The notes under the pieces are model-generated. The model was given only the letters and a program-made list of their open reading frames with translations, made no database searches and was not told the DNA's origin. 64,000 bases of DNA from Phyllobacteriaceae bacterium (GTDB lineage Bacteria; Pseudomonadota; Alphaproteobacteria; Rhizobiales; Rhizobiaceae): contig JANSXT010000002.1 of assembly GCA_024742765.1 (NCBI GenBank), positions 241,192 to 305,191 on the forward strand, given 5' to 3'. The position numbers and the translations under genes are program-made. The number at the start of each line of letters is the position of its first letter. Position 1 is the stretch's first letter. Positions 24,376 through 34,300 of the stretch are shown one piece after another.

Positions 24376-26687
24376 TGGTCATGCTGTCGAGCCGGATGCG
24401 GCCATTGCGATCGATGGAATTCGTCAATCAACTGGCCGTGCGGCGGCCTGCGGCTGTGCTGTGTCTGGTCGTGCTCATCTCGATCGCAACGGGCTATGGC
24501 GCAACGCGCCTTCAGTTCAACGACGGCATGCAGACGGCCTTTGAAGGCAGCACGCAGGCTTACCAGGACTTCGTGGTGCACAGCGAGCAGTTCACTGCTG
24601 CCGAGACAGACATTGTTGTGGTGTTCACCGCTTCCGATGCGATGGCCATCTCGGAACTGGAGGCCATCAGGGAATTCGCGCTCGACGCCACGCTCGCGGT
24701 CCATGTGGATTCGGTCATTTCGATCTTCTCGTTGCGCACGCCGCCCACCGCCAATGAGCCCACAAGGGCGCTTTTTCCCAACGATCTTGCCGAGACAATC
24801 GACCTAACCGCGCTTCTCGCACGCGCGCGCGAACATCCGCTCGGAGGCCAACGCCTTCTGTCGGAGGATTTCCGTCATTCGTTGGTCATCGTTTCGCTGA
24901 TGCCCGAACGAAGCGAAATTGGTCCGGCCCGCGAGACACTCGCCGAGCTTGAGTATTTGTTGACCGATATCCGGCAAGCGGAAGCGCTGGGTGCCGAGGT
25001 GACAGGACTGATTCCGATCCGTCAGAAAGTCATTGACGGCCAATTGAACGATCTTCTGGTGCTCAATGCGATCGGAATGGCGCTTGGCTCGCTCTTTTGC
25101 CTGCTGGCGCTTCGCTCTGTTCTGCTGGCGACGCTGACCGGGCTGCCGGCGGCTGTCGCGCTCTTATGGGTCCTGGGGACAATGGGCCTGTTGGGTTTTG
25201 AGATCAATCTGCTGACAAATGTGGTCCCGGTTCTCATACTTGTGCTGTCTTTGGCCGACAGCCTGCATCTGACGCTGGACCTGCGCAGGCAGTTGGGGAC
25301 CGGCGCATCGGTTGAAGACGCAGTCAGTCGTGCGATGCGCCGCGTCGCGCCGGCATGCGCGCTGACCTCGTTCACAACCGCGATCGCATTTGCGGCCCTC
25401 TATATTTCGGATTCACAACTGGTCCGCAGCCTCGGCTTGGCAGGCGGGATGGCCACGCTGATTTCGCTGTGTTCCGTATTGCTGGTTCATCCGCTGGCTT
25501 TTTTGCTGGTCACGAAGGTTCCGCGTCTCAACCAGGCCATACGTTCGAGCCGGCCATCGAGTGCAGCGCTCTTCAGCGGAAGTCCGTTTTTCTCATTCGC
25601 CTTCCAACATCCCGGCCTAGTCTCGTTTGGTTCGATAGCGGCCCTTGTGTGCGCGCTTGGCGCATTCAGCCTGGCAAAGCCTGAGTATACGTTTCTCGAA
25701 AATGTATCGGACACAGATCGCGCTATCGTCGCGTTGCAGGCAGTCAACACGCACCTGTCGCCAACCGCGACCATCGACATTCCCGTCACTCTCCCCGAAG
25801 GTGGTCTGCGCGACCCGAGTGCTCTGTCTCGCATCCAGCGCGTTGAGGCGCTCGTCGAAGCAAGCCTGCCGGGCGCCAGCGTTTCGTCTTTTGCTGACCT
25901 CGTCCGATGGATCAATGCCCCCGACGACCGGTCCGGCATAGACACAGCGGTATCCGTTTTGGCGGACCTTTCGCCAACGCAACAGCGGCGGCTGGTTTCC
26001 GAAGATCAATCCGCCGCACTTGTGCGCGTGTTCGTGCCAGATCGGGGCGCTCAAGAAACATTGGCCTTGCTCAAGAAGCTGGAAGCAGCGTTTCGTGAAG
26101 ATGGCCTGGCGACCGGCATCGTTGAGGCGCCCACCGGGCTGCTCGCCATGTCGTCGCAGATCAGTCTGCGCATGATCCGGCATTTGAACGTCAGTTTCAC
26201 GATGGCGGTTTGCGCTGCCGGGCTCTTTATCGCGCTGTGGTACCGGAACCTGAGATATGGCCTGTTGGCGCTGGTCCCCAACGTTTTTCCGATCGCGTGT
26301 GTCGGCGCTTGGCTCACGATTGGTGGAAACGGCCTTCAGTTTTCGAGCGCCATTGCATTGACCGTCGCGTTCGGCATCGCCGTCGACGACACAATCCACG
26401 TGCTCAATCGTGTGAAACTGACCGCACCAGCCGATGCGCCTTTCGATCCGGCCGCGATCAAAAAGGCATTCACTGAAATCTCGCCGGCGCTGGTGACGAC
26501 AACGCTGGTGCTGAGTTTCGGAATGCTTGGCACCCAGTTCGCCAGCATTCCGACCATCGCGTATTTTGGCTTGATTACGATCGTTGTCTTCGCCCTGGCG
26601 CTGCTGTCGGTTCTCATCGTTCTGCCGGCGCTGATGATCATGTCCGCAAGGATCGGCAAGACAGCGCCCAAGGGCATCAACGAATGA
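24372..26687 (+). CDS. RND-superfamily (MMPL) exporter
   Basis: A 771-residue membrane protein with about 12 helices in two halves. Each half has the RND core: LILVLSLADSLHLTLDLRRQ in the first and VAFGIAVDDTIHVLNRVK in the second, with the proton-relay Asp residues. Periplasmic loops follow helices 1 and 7. At this length and with no adaptor gene it resembles the MMPL/HpnN-like exporters, which move hydrophobic lipids or hopanoids across or out of the inner membrane. The start ATG overlaps the alkB-like stop. Lipid or modified-alkyl transport is an inference from the family and the neighbour. Confidence 0.88.
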   Translation: MMVMLSSRMRPLRSMEFVNQLAVRRPAAVLCLVVLISIATGYGATRLQFNDGMQTAFEGSTQAYQDFVVHSEQFTAAETDIVVVFTASDAMAISELEAIREFALDATLAVHVDSVISIFSLRTPPTANEPTRALFPNDLAETIDLTALLARAREHPLGGQRLLSEDFRHSLVIVSLMPERSEIGPARETLAELEYLLTDIRQAEALGAEVTGLIPIRQKVIDGQLNDLLVLNAIGMALGSLFCLLALRSVLLATLTGLPAAVALLWVLGTMGLLGFEINLLTNVVPVLILVLSLADSLHLTLDLRRQLGTGASVEDAVSRAMRRVAPACALTSFTTAIAFAALYISDSQLVRSLGLAGGMATLISLCSVLLVHPLAFLLVTKVPRLNQAIRSSRPSSAALFSGSPFFSFAFQHPGLVSFGSIAALVCALGAFSLAKPEYTFLENVSDTDRAIVALQAVNTHLSPTATIDIPVTLPEGGLRDPSALSRIQRVEALVEASLPGASVSSFADLVRWINAPDDRSGIDTAVSVLADLSPTQQRRLVSEDQSAALVRVFVPDRGAQETLALLKKLEAAFREDGLATGIVEAPTGLLAMSSQISLRMIRHLNVSFTMAVCAAGLFIALWYRNLRYGLLALVPNVFPIACVGAWLTIGGNGLQFSSAIALTVAFGIAVDDTIHVLNRVKLTAPADAPFDPAAIKKAFTEISPALVTTTLVLSFGMLGTQFASIPTIAYFGLITIVVFALALLSVLIVLPALMIMSARIGKTAPKGINE

Positions 26688-26845
26688 CAGGGCTGCGCAG
26701 AATTCCGACACCTGCTGGCATGGATGTGCTGCCGGCCGCGCCGATCACGGCGATCAACGACAACGGTCGCGTCTTGATCTCCACCTCCGTCGTCGCGCGG
26801 TCCGTCAATCCCGTTCTTCACAAACATCGCTGGTTTCACCGATGA
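26684..26845 (+). CDS. 53-residue small protein in a coupled operon
   Basis: An ORF of 53 codons whose ATG overlaps the exporter stop (ATGA) and whose stop overlaps the next ATG (ATGA). Both ends thus keep the coupling used throughout this operon, which is strong positional support for translation. The sequence (MTGLRRIPTPAGMDVLPAAP...) has no helix long enough to span a membrane and no recognised domain; it ends in KHRWFHR. The alternative is that the segment is only a spacer whose double overlap is chance. Confidence 0.5.
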   Translation: MTGLRRIPTPAGMDVLPAAPITAINDNGRVLISTSVVARSVNPVLHKHRWFHR

Positions 26846-27351
26846 AAAGACATGCAGTGCGCTTGATGTTTTTCTTGTTTTGGCTGGCATTGATGCCATC
26901 GCAGGCACCGGCCGATCCATTGCTGGAGACGGCGGTCGGGACGTGGACCGGTCGCGGCTGGCTCAAGCAGTCGCCAGAGGAGCCTGCCGAGGCCACACGC
27001 TGCCGGATCCGCGGGTCGTTCGGTACCGCTTCAGGCCAACTGGTTTTGAGCGGCCGCTGCGCCGTCGCCGGTCGCTCCGGTACCTTCGACGCACACATTA
27101 CCAGCCAAAGCGGCGGCGCTTATGATGGCCGTTGGTCGAGCCAGCTTGCAGCAGGCCGGGCCACCCTGCGTGGCCGCCGCAGCGGAAACGCCATTCATTT
27201 CGACGTCCGCGCGATCGACCGGCAGACCGGCGAAGCGCTCAATGGCACCATGATCTGGCAGTTCGCGGACGACCGCTTCATGATCCGCAGCAGCAGCCGG
27301 CTGCCGGACGGCGCATCCGTCATCGTCAGCGAAATGGTGTTCGACCGATGA
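26842..27351 (+). CDS. Exported protein, unknown function, with the alkB-like operon
   Basis: A 169-residue protein with a signal peptide (RLMFFLFWLALMPSQAPA, cut before DPLLE). The mature part looks beta-rich, with alternating polar and hydrophobic strands and Gly/Arg turns (GTWTGRGWLKQ, GAYDGRWSSQLAAGRATLRGRRSG) and two Cys near 54 and 73 that could pair. The size and opening (VGTWTGRG) resemble small periplasmic beta-barrel or lipocalin-like proteins, but no family is certain. Last clear gene of the operon; a periplasmic carrier for the exporter is a possible role. Confidence 0.72.
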   Translation: MKRHAVRLMFFLFWLALMPSQAPADPLLETAVGTWTGRGWLKQSPEEPAEATRCRIRGSFGTASGQLVLSGRCAVAGRSGTFDAHITSQSGGAYDGRWSSQLAAGRATLRGRRSGNAIHFDVRAIDRQTGEALNGTMIWQFADDRFMIRSSSRLPDGASVIVSEMVFDR

Positions 27352-27503
27352 GCCTGGCCTTCGACCACGAACATGTCGGCACAGGAGCACTCGGGAGCCC
27401 GGTGCTGCCCGGTCTGCGGTCGTGTCAGGCCGAATTGAGATCGTGGCCCCGAGCCATCCCGGCGCGCCTTTTGCGCCATGATGCTCGACAGCCACACCGA
27501 TGA
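27348..27503 (+). CDS. Possible 51-residue ORF at operon end
   Basis: An ORF that begins with an ATGA overlap on the previous stop and encodes MSLAFDHEHVGTGALG... over 51 codons. Codon use (AGA, CGA, ACA) is poorer than in neighbouring genes and no domain is seen. Only the overlap supports it. The rest of the gap to 27610 contains nothing recognisable. Confidence 0.2.
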   Translation: MSLAFDHEHVGTGALGSPVLPGLRSCQAELRSWPRAIPARLLRHDARQPHR

Positions 27504-27610
27504 ACTGTTCTGTCGGGCAGCGCTTGATTATCTGACAGCGGAGCGATCCCATTCCGGTCATACGACGGCGCCGCACGGCGATGCAGCAAAGGATGGGCGC
27601 GCTCGTGTGG

Positions 27611-30600
27611 TCAAACCGTCATCGATGTGCCGCGATAGATGCGTGCGCGATAGCGGGAATCCTCGGCGTCCGGCAAAGGTGCACCGACCAGAAGGATCGC
27701 CCGTGCGTAGCGCCTCAGCTCCTCCTGATGCTCCTCCTCGTCACGCGGCTCCTCCGAACGCACCCGGCGGGTCAGATTGACCTGATTGATCGGCACGTCG
27801 TGGACAAGCCGTTCGTTTTCCACCGCCAGCGTCGCCGTAAAGGCGTGCAACGTCGTCTTGATGAAATTGGCGAGCGCGAATGCCGGTCCGGGCGTGCCAA
27901 GCGGCACGTCCGGCGAGACAAGCACAAGCTGACAGTCATCATAGAGCGAGGCCTTGCGCGCCACACGAAAGTGCTGTGTCAGGTTCTGCTCCACAACGTC
28001 CCGGAACTCGTCGGGCGTCAGCGCCGCGTCCTCGCCGAACAGTTTGTCGGGCAGCGCGGTGAGCGGCGTCGAGACGACGATGGTCGGCAGCCCCCAGCGC
28101 TTGTGCGCCTTGTCCATCGCCGCTTCGACGTCGTTGCCGCAAACGATCGTTTCGACCGCCCCTTTTGCCTCGTCCGGCAACATGTCTGCCAGTGCGGTGC
28201 CACCGGCCTTTTTCATCGCCAGCAGCACGACACGGCCAACCTTGTGATCGACCACCATCTGCCGGATCGTTTCGGCGTTATAGTCCGCCAGATGCTCGCC
28301 AACGAACCACACCGTGGTGCCCGCCAGCCGCTCCAGCCGGTCCTTTTTCGGGCTGCCGAACAGTTCGCGTTCGGTGTGCGAACGCTGGACGCTCAGTCCG
28401 CCGGACGGCATGAACGTCTCGCCGCTGACGGCCCGATCGGCCAGGAAGAAGACGGTTGCCTGTGCGACTTCGGACTCGGTCGGCATGCGCCCCAGATGCA
28501 GTTGCGACAACACGCTTTTGCGGACATTGCCGGCCTGTTTGTCGACATCACCCGCGGGCAGGAAAGGCACGTCCTCAGGCGGCGGGAAGGAGAGCCACGT
28601 GCCGTCGTTGGCCGTCGCCTTTTCGTCCCATTCCGGCGTATCGAGCAAATAGCCACCGCGTTGCAGGCGCGACAAAAGCCGCGCAGCGATCGGTTTGGTC
28701 AGCAGGAAGCGGTCCCAGGTGCACACGCCATCGCCCTGACGCGCGCAATCCAGCGCCAGATTGCGCAGTTCTCTTGGCGATTTGCCGTCATGAGACATCG
28801 ACGCCGCATCGTTGCGCGTCAGCCTGCTCAGCACGAGGCCAACTTCGGCGCCATTGCGCAGTGCCTTGATGACCGCCGCGTAGACGGCGTTCAGGCGCTT
28901 GTTTTCGAGGATGAGTTTGGCCCGACGCTGGAACAGGCCGGGCTTGCCCCCGACGCCCGAAAGCCGGTCGCCATCGACAGGTCCGGGCGCAATCGCGTTG
29001 AACTGCACCTCCGGTCCCAGATATTCCGAAAAGCTCTCGACCATGGCGCGCTGGCCAGCCTTGGAGACCGCATAGTCGGACCGGTTCGGATAGGCGACAG
29101 CGAGGAACTTTTCGCCGCCGAAGTATGACGACACGTTCAGCACATAGCCGCTGCCGCGCGCCTTCATGTGCGGTACGACCTCGTGCATCAGGAGATAGTT
29201 CGACACCAGATTGGCATCGAGCGTCCATCGCCAGGTGTCGATGTCCATATCGACCACCATGTCCTCGGCACCGGCGACGCCGGCATTGTTGATCAGATAG
29301 TCGATCCGGCCGAAGGTCGACATCGTCGCCTCGACGGCCTTTTTCAGCGAGTCGAATGAGCTGACATCGACATTGGGCAGGATTTCCACGCGCCGTTCCA
29401 CGCCGGAGAAGCCGACATCCTGCAACTCGCCGACAATCCTGTCACGGGCGGCGGTCAATTCGCTCTCACGCCGCGCCACCATCATCACCTTGCAGCCGGC
29501 CAGAGCCAGAAGCCGCGCCACCTGTCCGCCAATGCCGGCCGACCCGCCCGTGATAAGCGCCACCTTGCCCAGATGCAGGCCGGTTATGTTCTCGGCAAAG
29601 CCGACCATCGCCTTGCGCGCTCCGGTGGTCTCGCCGATCGATTCGGGCAGGTAGAGCGTCGTTTCGCGGATCTTGTGCTTTTTGCAGGCGATCCGCGTGG
29701 CGTGGCCTGCGGCGAAGCGGACATTTTCCTCTTCAAGGTTGGTGTAGCGGATGATCTGGTTGCCCCAGGCGGGCTGGTTGAGCCGCCCCTGCTCCTTGTC
29801 GACGCGGCTTTCGTCGCGCCAGATGGTGACCAGTTGCGCGACCGCGGCGGACAGGATTTCGTTGAACCGGTCGCCCTGGCCATCGCTGCCATTGGACATG
29901 AAGACAAAGCGCGGCTCCTGGACCAGATCGTCGTGCCGTTTCCAATAGCGTGCAAACGTGCGGCCCAGCGCGATGGCACCGGTCAGTTCGACATCGATGA
30001 AGCTGTCCAGATCGGAGTCCGAGACGTCCGTCAGGGGACCATTGAAATGATCGTCCGGCTTGACCGGCAGGAAGATGGCGCCGGTGATCGGCGCGTGCTT
30101 CCCGCTGAAGTCTTCAAGAGCCTTTTCCATGCCGTCCGGGTCGGAGCGGTTGAAGCGTACGATCGTCAGACCTTGCTCGGCGCCTTGCGCCCTGACGCGA
30201 GCCTGGGCCTGGGCGACGTCGGCCTGCCGTGTCAGGCCGAGCAGCACCTCTGCGCCGCACGCGGTCTGGATCTTCGCCAGCTCGATCGCATCCTCCCATT
30301 GTTCGCCGGCAGCGATCAGGACGGAAAGGCCGGTCGCATCGAGCGAGCGCATGGAAGGGCGCGCCAGATAGGTCGACCGGGTATCCCTGTCGACGGCCAT
30401 GCCGTGGGTAACCTCGAATTCCTGACCGTTGAAGGCCGCTGACTCGTCGCTGCCCAGGAACACGCAGGTCTGGGCGATGTCGGGCGGCGTCGGCAGGGTC
30501 TTGGCGCGGTTGCTGCCGTCGATCGAGCGCTCCAGCGACATCCGGCCCAGAAAGTGCTCGGCGGTCGCGCCTTCCGGATTGCCCTGGATCGAATCCATGG

Positions 30601-31312
30601 CGGCGAAGACGGTGCGGATGCGATCGCTCTCGATCGGCCCCGGATAGATGGTGTTGACGCGGATGCCCTTGGCGCCGAGTTCCTGCGAAAGTTGTTCGGA
30701 CAGGGAGTTGAGCGCCGCCTTGGGCACGACATAGGCGGTGCGACCATAATACTGGGTCTGCGAGAAGATCGTGGAGACATTGATCATCGTCGAGCCGGGC
30801 TGCATCAGCGGCGCCGCTGCTCGGGCCAGGTTCCATGTCACACCGAGGATGTTGCGCATGGCATCGCCGACGGTCTCGTTGTCGCCCGATCCGGCCTCGC
30901 GGAGGGCATCGAGTTCGTCACCGGTCAGCGGCACGTTTTCGAGCGTCTGCTTGGGACCTGCAGAGCCGGCATTGTTGACCAGAATGTCGATCTGGCCATA
31001 GGCCTTTTTGGCTTCGGCAATGCCGGCGCGCACCGAGTCCGGATCGGCACCGTCGAGCACGACCGTCGTGATCTGGTCGCCGGGAAGCTGCGTCTCGTCA
31101 ATGACCGCTGCGCGCGCGGCCTCGATGCGGTCCTTCGTCCGCCCGGTCATGATGATGCGCGCGCCTTCCTGCACATAGTGGCGGACGATGTGGCTCCCCA
31201 GATTGCCGGCGGCGCCGGTCACCAGCGCGACCTTGCCCGCAAGGCGACCCGCGCCCACGGACGGTGACTGCACGGTCTGCGCGCTTGCGGCCGGTTTTGT
31301 CTTGGTCGCCAT
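27611..31312 (-). CDS. mcr: Bifunctional malonyl-CoA reductase (3-hydroxypropionate route)
   Basis: 1233 residues, close to the 1220 of the Chloroflexus enzyme. Two fused short-chain dehydrogenase units are visible: the N-terminal half with VTGAAGNLGS (32-40) and YVVPK (Tyr194, Lys198), and the C-terminal half with TGGSAGIGG (588-596) and YAVSK (Tyr747, Lys751). Each half carries an extra degenerate SDR-like module after its active core. In characterised MCRs the C-terminal half reduces malonyl-CoA to malonate semialdehyde and the N-terminal half reduces this to 3-hydroxypropionate, using NADPH. It starts 4 bases after the propionyl-CoA synthase stop, with GAGGAGG inside that gene as ribosome site. 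Both active sites look intact. Confidence 0.92.
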   Translation of the reverse strand: MATKTKPAASAQTVQSPSVGAGRLAGKVALVTGAAGNLGSHIVRHYVQEGARIIMTGRTKDRIEAARAAVIDETQLPGDQITTVVLDGADPDSVRAGIAEAKKAYGQIDILVNNAGSAGPKQTLENVPLTGDELDALREAGSGDNETVGDAMRNILGVTWNLARAAAPLMQPGSTMINVSTIFSQTQYYGRTAYVVPKAALNSLSEQLSQELGAKGIRVNTIYPGPIESDRIRTVFAAMDSIQGNPEGATAEHFLGRMSLERSIDGSNRAKTLPTPPDIAQTCVFLGSDESAAFNGQEFEVTHGMAVDRDTRSTYLARPSMRSLDATGLSVLIAAGEQWEDAIELAKIQTACGAEVLLGLTRQADVAQAQARVRAQGAEQGLTIVRFNRSDPDGMEKALEDFSGKHAPITGAIFLPVKPDDHFNGPLTDVSDSDLDSFIDVELTGAIALGRTFARYWKRHDDLVQEPRFVFMSNGSDGQGDRFNEILSAAVAQLVTIWRDESRVDKEQGRLNQPAWGNQIIRYTNLEEENVRFAAGHATRIACKKHKIRETTLYLPESIGETTGARKAMVGFAENITGLHLGKVALITGGSAGIGGQVARLLALAGCKVMMVARRESELTAARDRIVGELQDVGFSGVERRVEILPNVDVSSFDSLKKAVEATMSTFGRIDYLINNAGVAGAEDMVVDMDIDTWRWTLDANLVSNYLLMHEVVPHMKARGSGYVLNVSSYFGGEKFLAVAYPNRSDYAVSKAGQRAMVESFSEYLGPEVQFNAIAPGPVDGDRLSGVGGKPGLFQRRAKLILENKRLNAVYAAVIKALRNGAEVGLVLSRLTRNDAASMSHDGKSPRELRNLALDCARQGDGVCTWDRFLLTKPIAARLLSRLQRGGYLLDTPEWDEKATANDGTWLSFPPPEDVPFLPAGDVDKQAGNVRKSVLSQLHLGRMPTESEVAQATVFFLADRAVSGETFMPSGGLSVQRSHTERELFGSPKKDRLERLAGTTVWFVGEHLADYNAETIRQMVVDHKVGRVVLLAMKKAGGTALADMLPDEAKGAVETIVCGNDVEAAMDKAHKRWGLPTIVVSTPLTALPDKLFGEDAALTPDEFRDVVEQNLTQHFRVARKASLYDDCQLVLVSPDVPLGTPGPAFALANFIKTTLHAFTATLAVENERLVHDVPINQVNLTRRVRSEEPRDEEEHQEELRRYARAILLVGAPLPDAEDSRYRARIYRGTSMTV

Positions 31313-31316
31313 TTTG

Positions 31317-34300
31317 TCATTCCTCCTCGTGATGGTTTTGTGTCGTCGCCCCTGTTGCCCAGTGCTCCAGCAATTCCTCCCGGCTGCGCAGACCCGGTGC
31401 CGCGAGCGCGTGGTTTACCACATAGGTGGAGCCGGTGTGACGATTGTCCCACATGGACTGATGCGCTTCGGGCAGGCCGTGCCATGGCACCATGGTCGGT
31501 TCGGTCACGTCGAGCAAGCCGGCGGCGATCATCGCATTCATCACCGTCACCTCATGGGCGTTGCACAGATGCGTGCCAAGGATCGAGGCGGTCGGCATCA
31601 GGATGTGCCGCTGGCGCGTCCAGACCTGCGGGGCATAGAAGGTGAAGCGCTGCCCGGACATGTCTTCGGTGTAGACGACACGACCGGTGAAGGGTTTGAC
31701 CAGCGATGTCGAGACCCCGAGCGTGTCCTGGCTCGGCCGTTCGATGACGAGGTCCGGCACGCCGCGCGGGTTGTCCGGCGAACGCAGGATGCGGCCAACC
31801 GCCGATCCGAACGGCTTGAGCGTGCGGTTCTGATAGTCGCGAACGCCGGTCTTGAAGGCCTCAATGTCGGTTCGCGCGTCCGGCATCCGCGGCAGCGTTT
31901 CGGGCCAGTGGAAATTGTCGCCGTGCTGGCGGCGAAGCGCTTCGAGGCTCACCAAGCCCTCGACCGCATCCTCCAGCCCGAGCGATTGCAGAAACTCCTT
32001 TTGTCCATCGGTGATGGCGACAACGACAATGCGCGCCTTGAAACGCCGCGCCGCCTCGATCATTTCCAGGCCGATCTCGTCGAGAAGGCTCGTCGATCCG
32101 GCACCATAGTAGAGCAACACGGCTTCACCGCCGCGAAGGGCCGCCCGGCGCAGCATGTCTTCGGGTCGGGCGGCACCCGGCTTGCCCATGAAGCTGAAAT
32201 GGTAGCCAGACGAAGCGCCGTAGAAGGCCAGTTTTCCGTTTTCGGCAAGCAACTGGAAACTGCGCGGAAACGCCCGCTCGCCAGCATGGCTGACCACATA
32301 GTCCGCCAGCTTGCCATCGTTGAGGCGCTCATATTCGTCAACGAGCGCCTGCCCTTGGGCTTCCCATGCGCGCGCTGCGTCGGGGTCGTCGGGAACCGGC
32401 GTGAAGCAATCGGCAAAACGCGGATCCTTGCGGTTGAGCGCTCCGACCGCGCCCTGCGAAGCAACGAAGTCCGCACGTTCGTCGCTGGAGACAAGACCGG
32501 TGACCGCAAGCCCCGTACGGATGCTGCTTTTCAGCGCATCAAGGCCGGTTCCGGTCGCTGAGCCCTCGACAAACAGCGTCTTGCCCGGCTCGATCCGCAA
32601 CGTCGTGAACAGGCAGCGTATGACGGTGCCCAGATTGAGGATGTAGCTGCCGGCCTGTTCCAGGGTCAGGTCGCCGGGCACGGGGTGAAGCTGCGGCGCC
32701 TGCACAGTGAGGAACTGGGCGTGGCTGCCGGTTTCGGTCTCATAGCCCTGAATGGCGAAGTCGGCATACATCGGATCGTCGCCGGCGTTGGGGGAGAGCA
32801 GATCGCTGGTTCCTGAATAGACCGCGACCATGTCGCCGACGCCGAGCCGCCCCTCGGCCCGCACCGCGCTGCCGAGCGCTGCGACCAGCGCGAGCCCGCC
32901 CGAACCGGTGATCTGCACGTCTTGCTCATGGGAATCGAACGGCGATACCGGGATGCCGGTCAGCGCCCAGATGTCGTTGAAGTTGACCTCCGAGGACAGC
33001 ATGTAGACCAGCGCCTCGTTCGGCCCCGGTTCGCGCACCGGGACGATCAGTTCGCGCTCATGGCTGGCCGGTTCGCCGAAGCGCGGGGCGCCGGTATCGG
33101 GATCGCGCGCGACGCCGAAGGCAAGCTGATGGTCCGGAATCGGCGTTACGCCGGGAAAAAACGGCGCGCCGACCGGCAGCATTGTGCCCTTGGCGATCAA
33201 GTCGGTCGAACGGGCGGCGTGATCGTCGTCGATGAACACGCCATCGCGCCGCACCGGCAGTGGCGGGCTCTGCTTGTCCATGAATTGCCGGATGCCGGTC
33301 TTGCCGCCCTCGGGGTCGATGATCGCTTCGCTGAACAGCGCCGCCTCGCGCGCATAGCCGGCGTCCGTGCCTTGCTGCCAACCGGTACGGATCGCTTCGA
33401 GCGCCCGCTCACCGGCCGCACCGCGCCCCGCCCAGTCAAGCTGACGCAGGATACGCCCGAGGAAATCGTCTTCCAGAACACCATCAAGATCGATCGTGGA
33501 CGGCGCGCACCATCGTTCGACCATTGCGCGCCGTGCTTCGAACGCCGCGCCCAGCGCACTCTCGTCGCCCTTGTCGACAAAATCGCGCACCGCCGCATGG
33601 GCCTGCGACAGAGCGTCATCGGAGCCCGACGAGACCTCTTCGATCAACCCGATGTCGCGCGCCTGATCGGCGTCGATCGACCGGCCACCGAGGATCAGGT
33701 CGAGCGCGTTGCGCAGCCCGGTTTCGCCTTGGCGTTCGGCGAGCAGACGCGGCAGCCGCTGGGTCCCGCCATAGCCCGGCAGCAAGCGCAAGCGGATCTC
33801 CGGCTGCCCGAAGCGCGCCACCGGCTCGGCGATGCGGTAATGGCAGGCGAGCGCGAATTCCATGCCGCCGCCCAGCGCCACGCCCTTGATGGCGGCGATG
33901 CAGGGCTTTTTCATCTGTTCGATTTTGCGGAAGGCAAGTTGCGCGTTGTTGGGCAGAATGCTCGCCTGCTCGACGGTCTGCACCTCCTCGAGCATCTGCC
34001 GGATATCGGCGCCGGCGACAAAGGATGCGTTGCCCGCGCCGGTGAAGACGACGGCGACGACATCGTCCTTGCGTTCGAGGTGATCGACAACCATCACAAG
34101 TTCGTCGATCGCCCGTTCGTTCAGTGCATTCACCGGCGGATTGGAGATCGTTACGGTGGCAACCCGGCTGCCCGGCGCGACGGTGTTGTACTGCACCAGA
34201 AAATAGCGATGGCGTTCGAACAGTGGCTGGTCATCGGCCAGTTGCTGCTTGCGCCGCCAGTGTTCGATGACGCGTTCGAGTTCATCGAGGCTCTCGGGAT

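Noticed and set aside
27581..29128. A 515-codon plus-strand frame opposite the end of mcr
   Set aside because: Antisense of conserved SDR coding sequence, with no recognisable motif.
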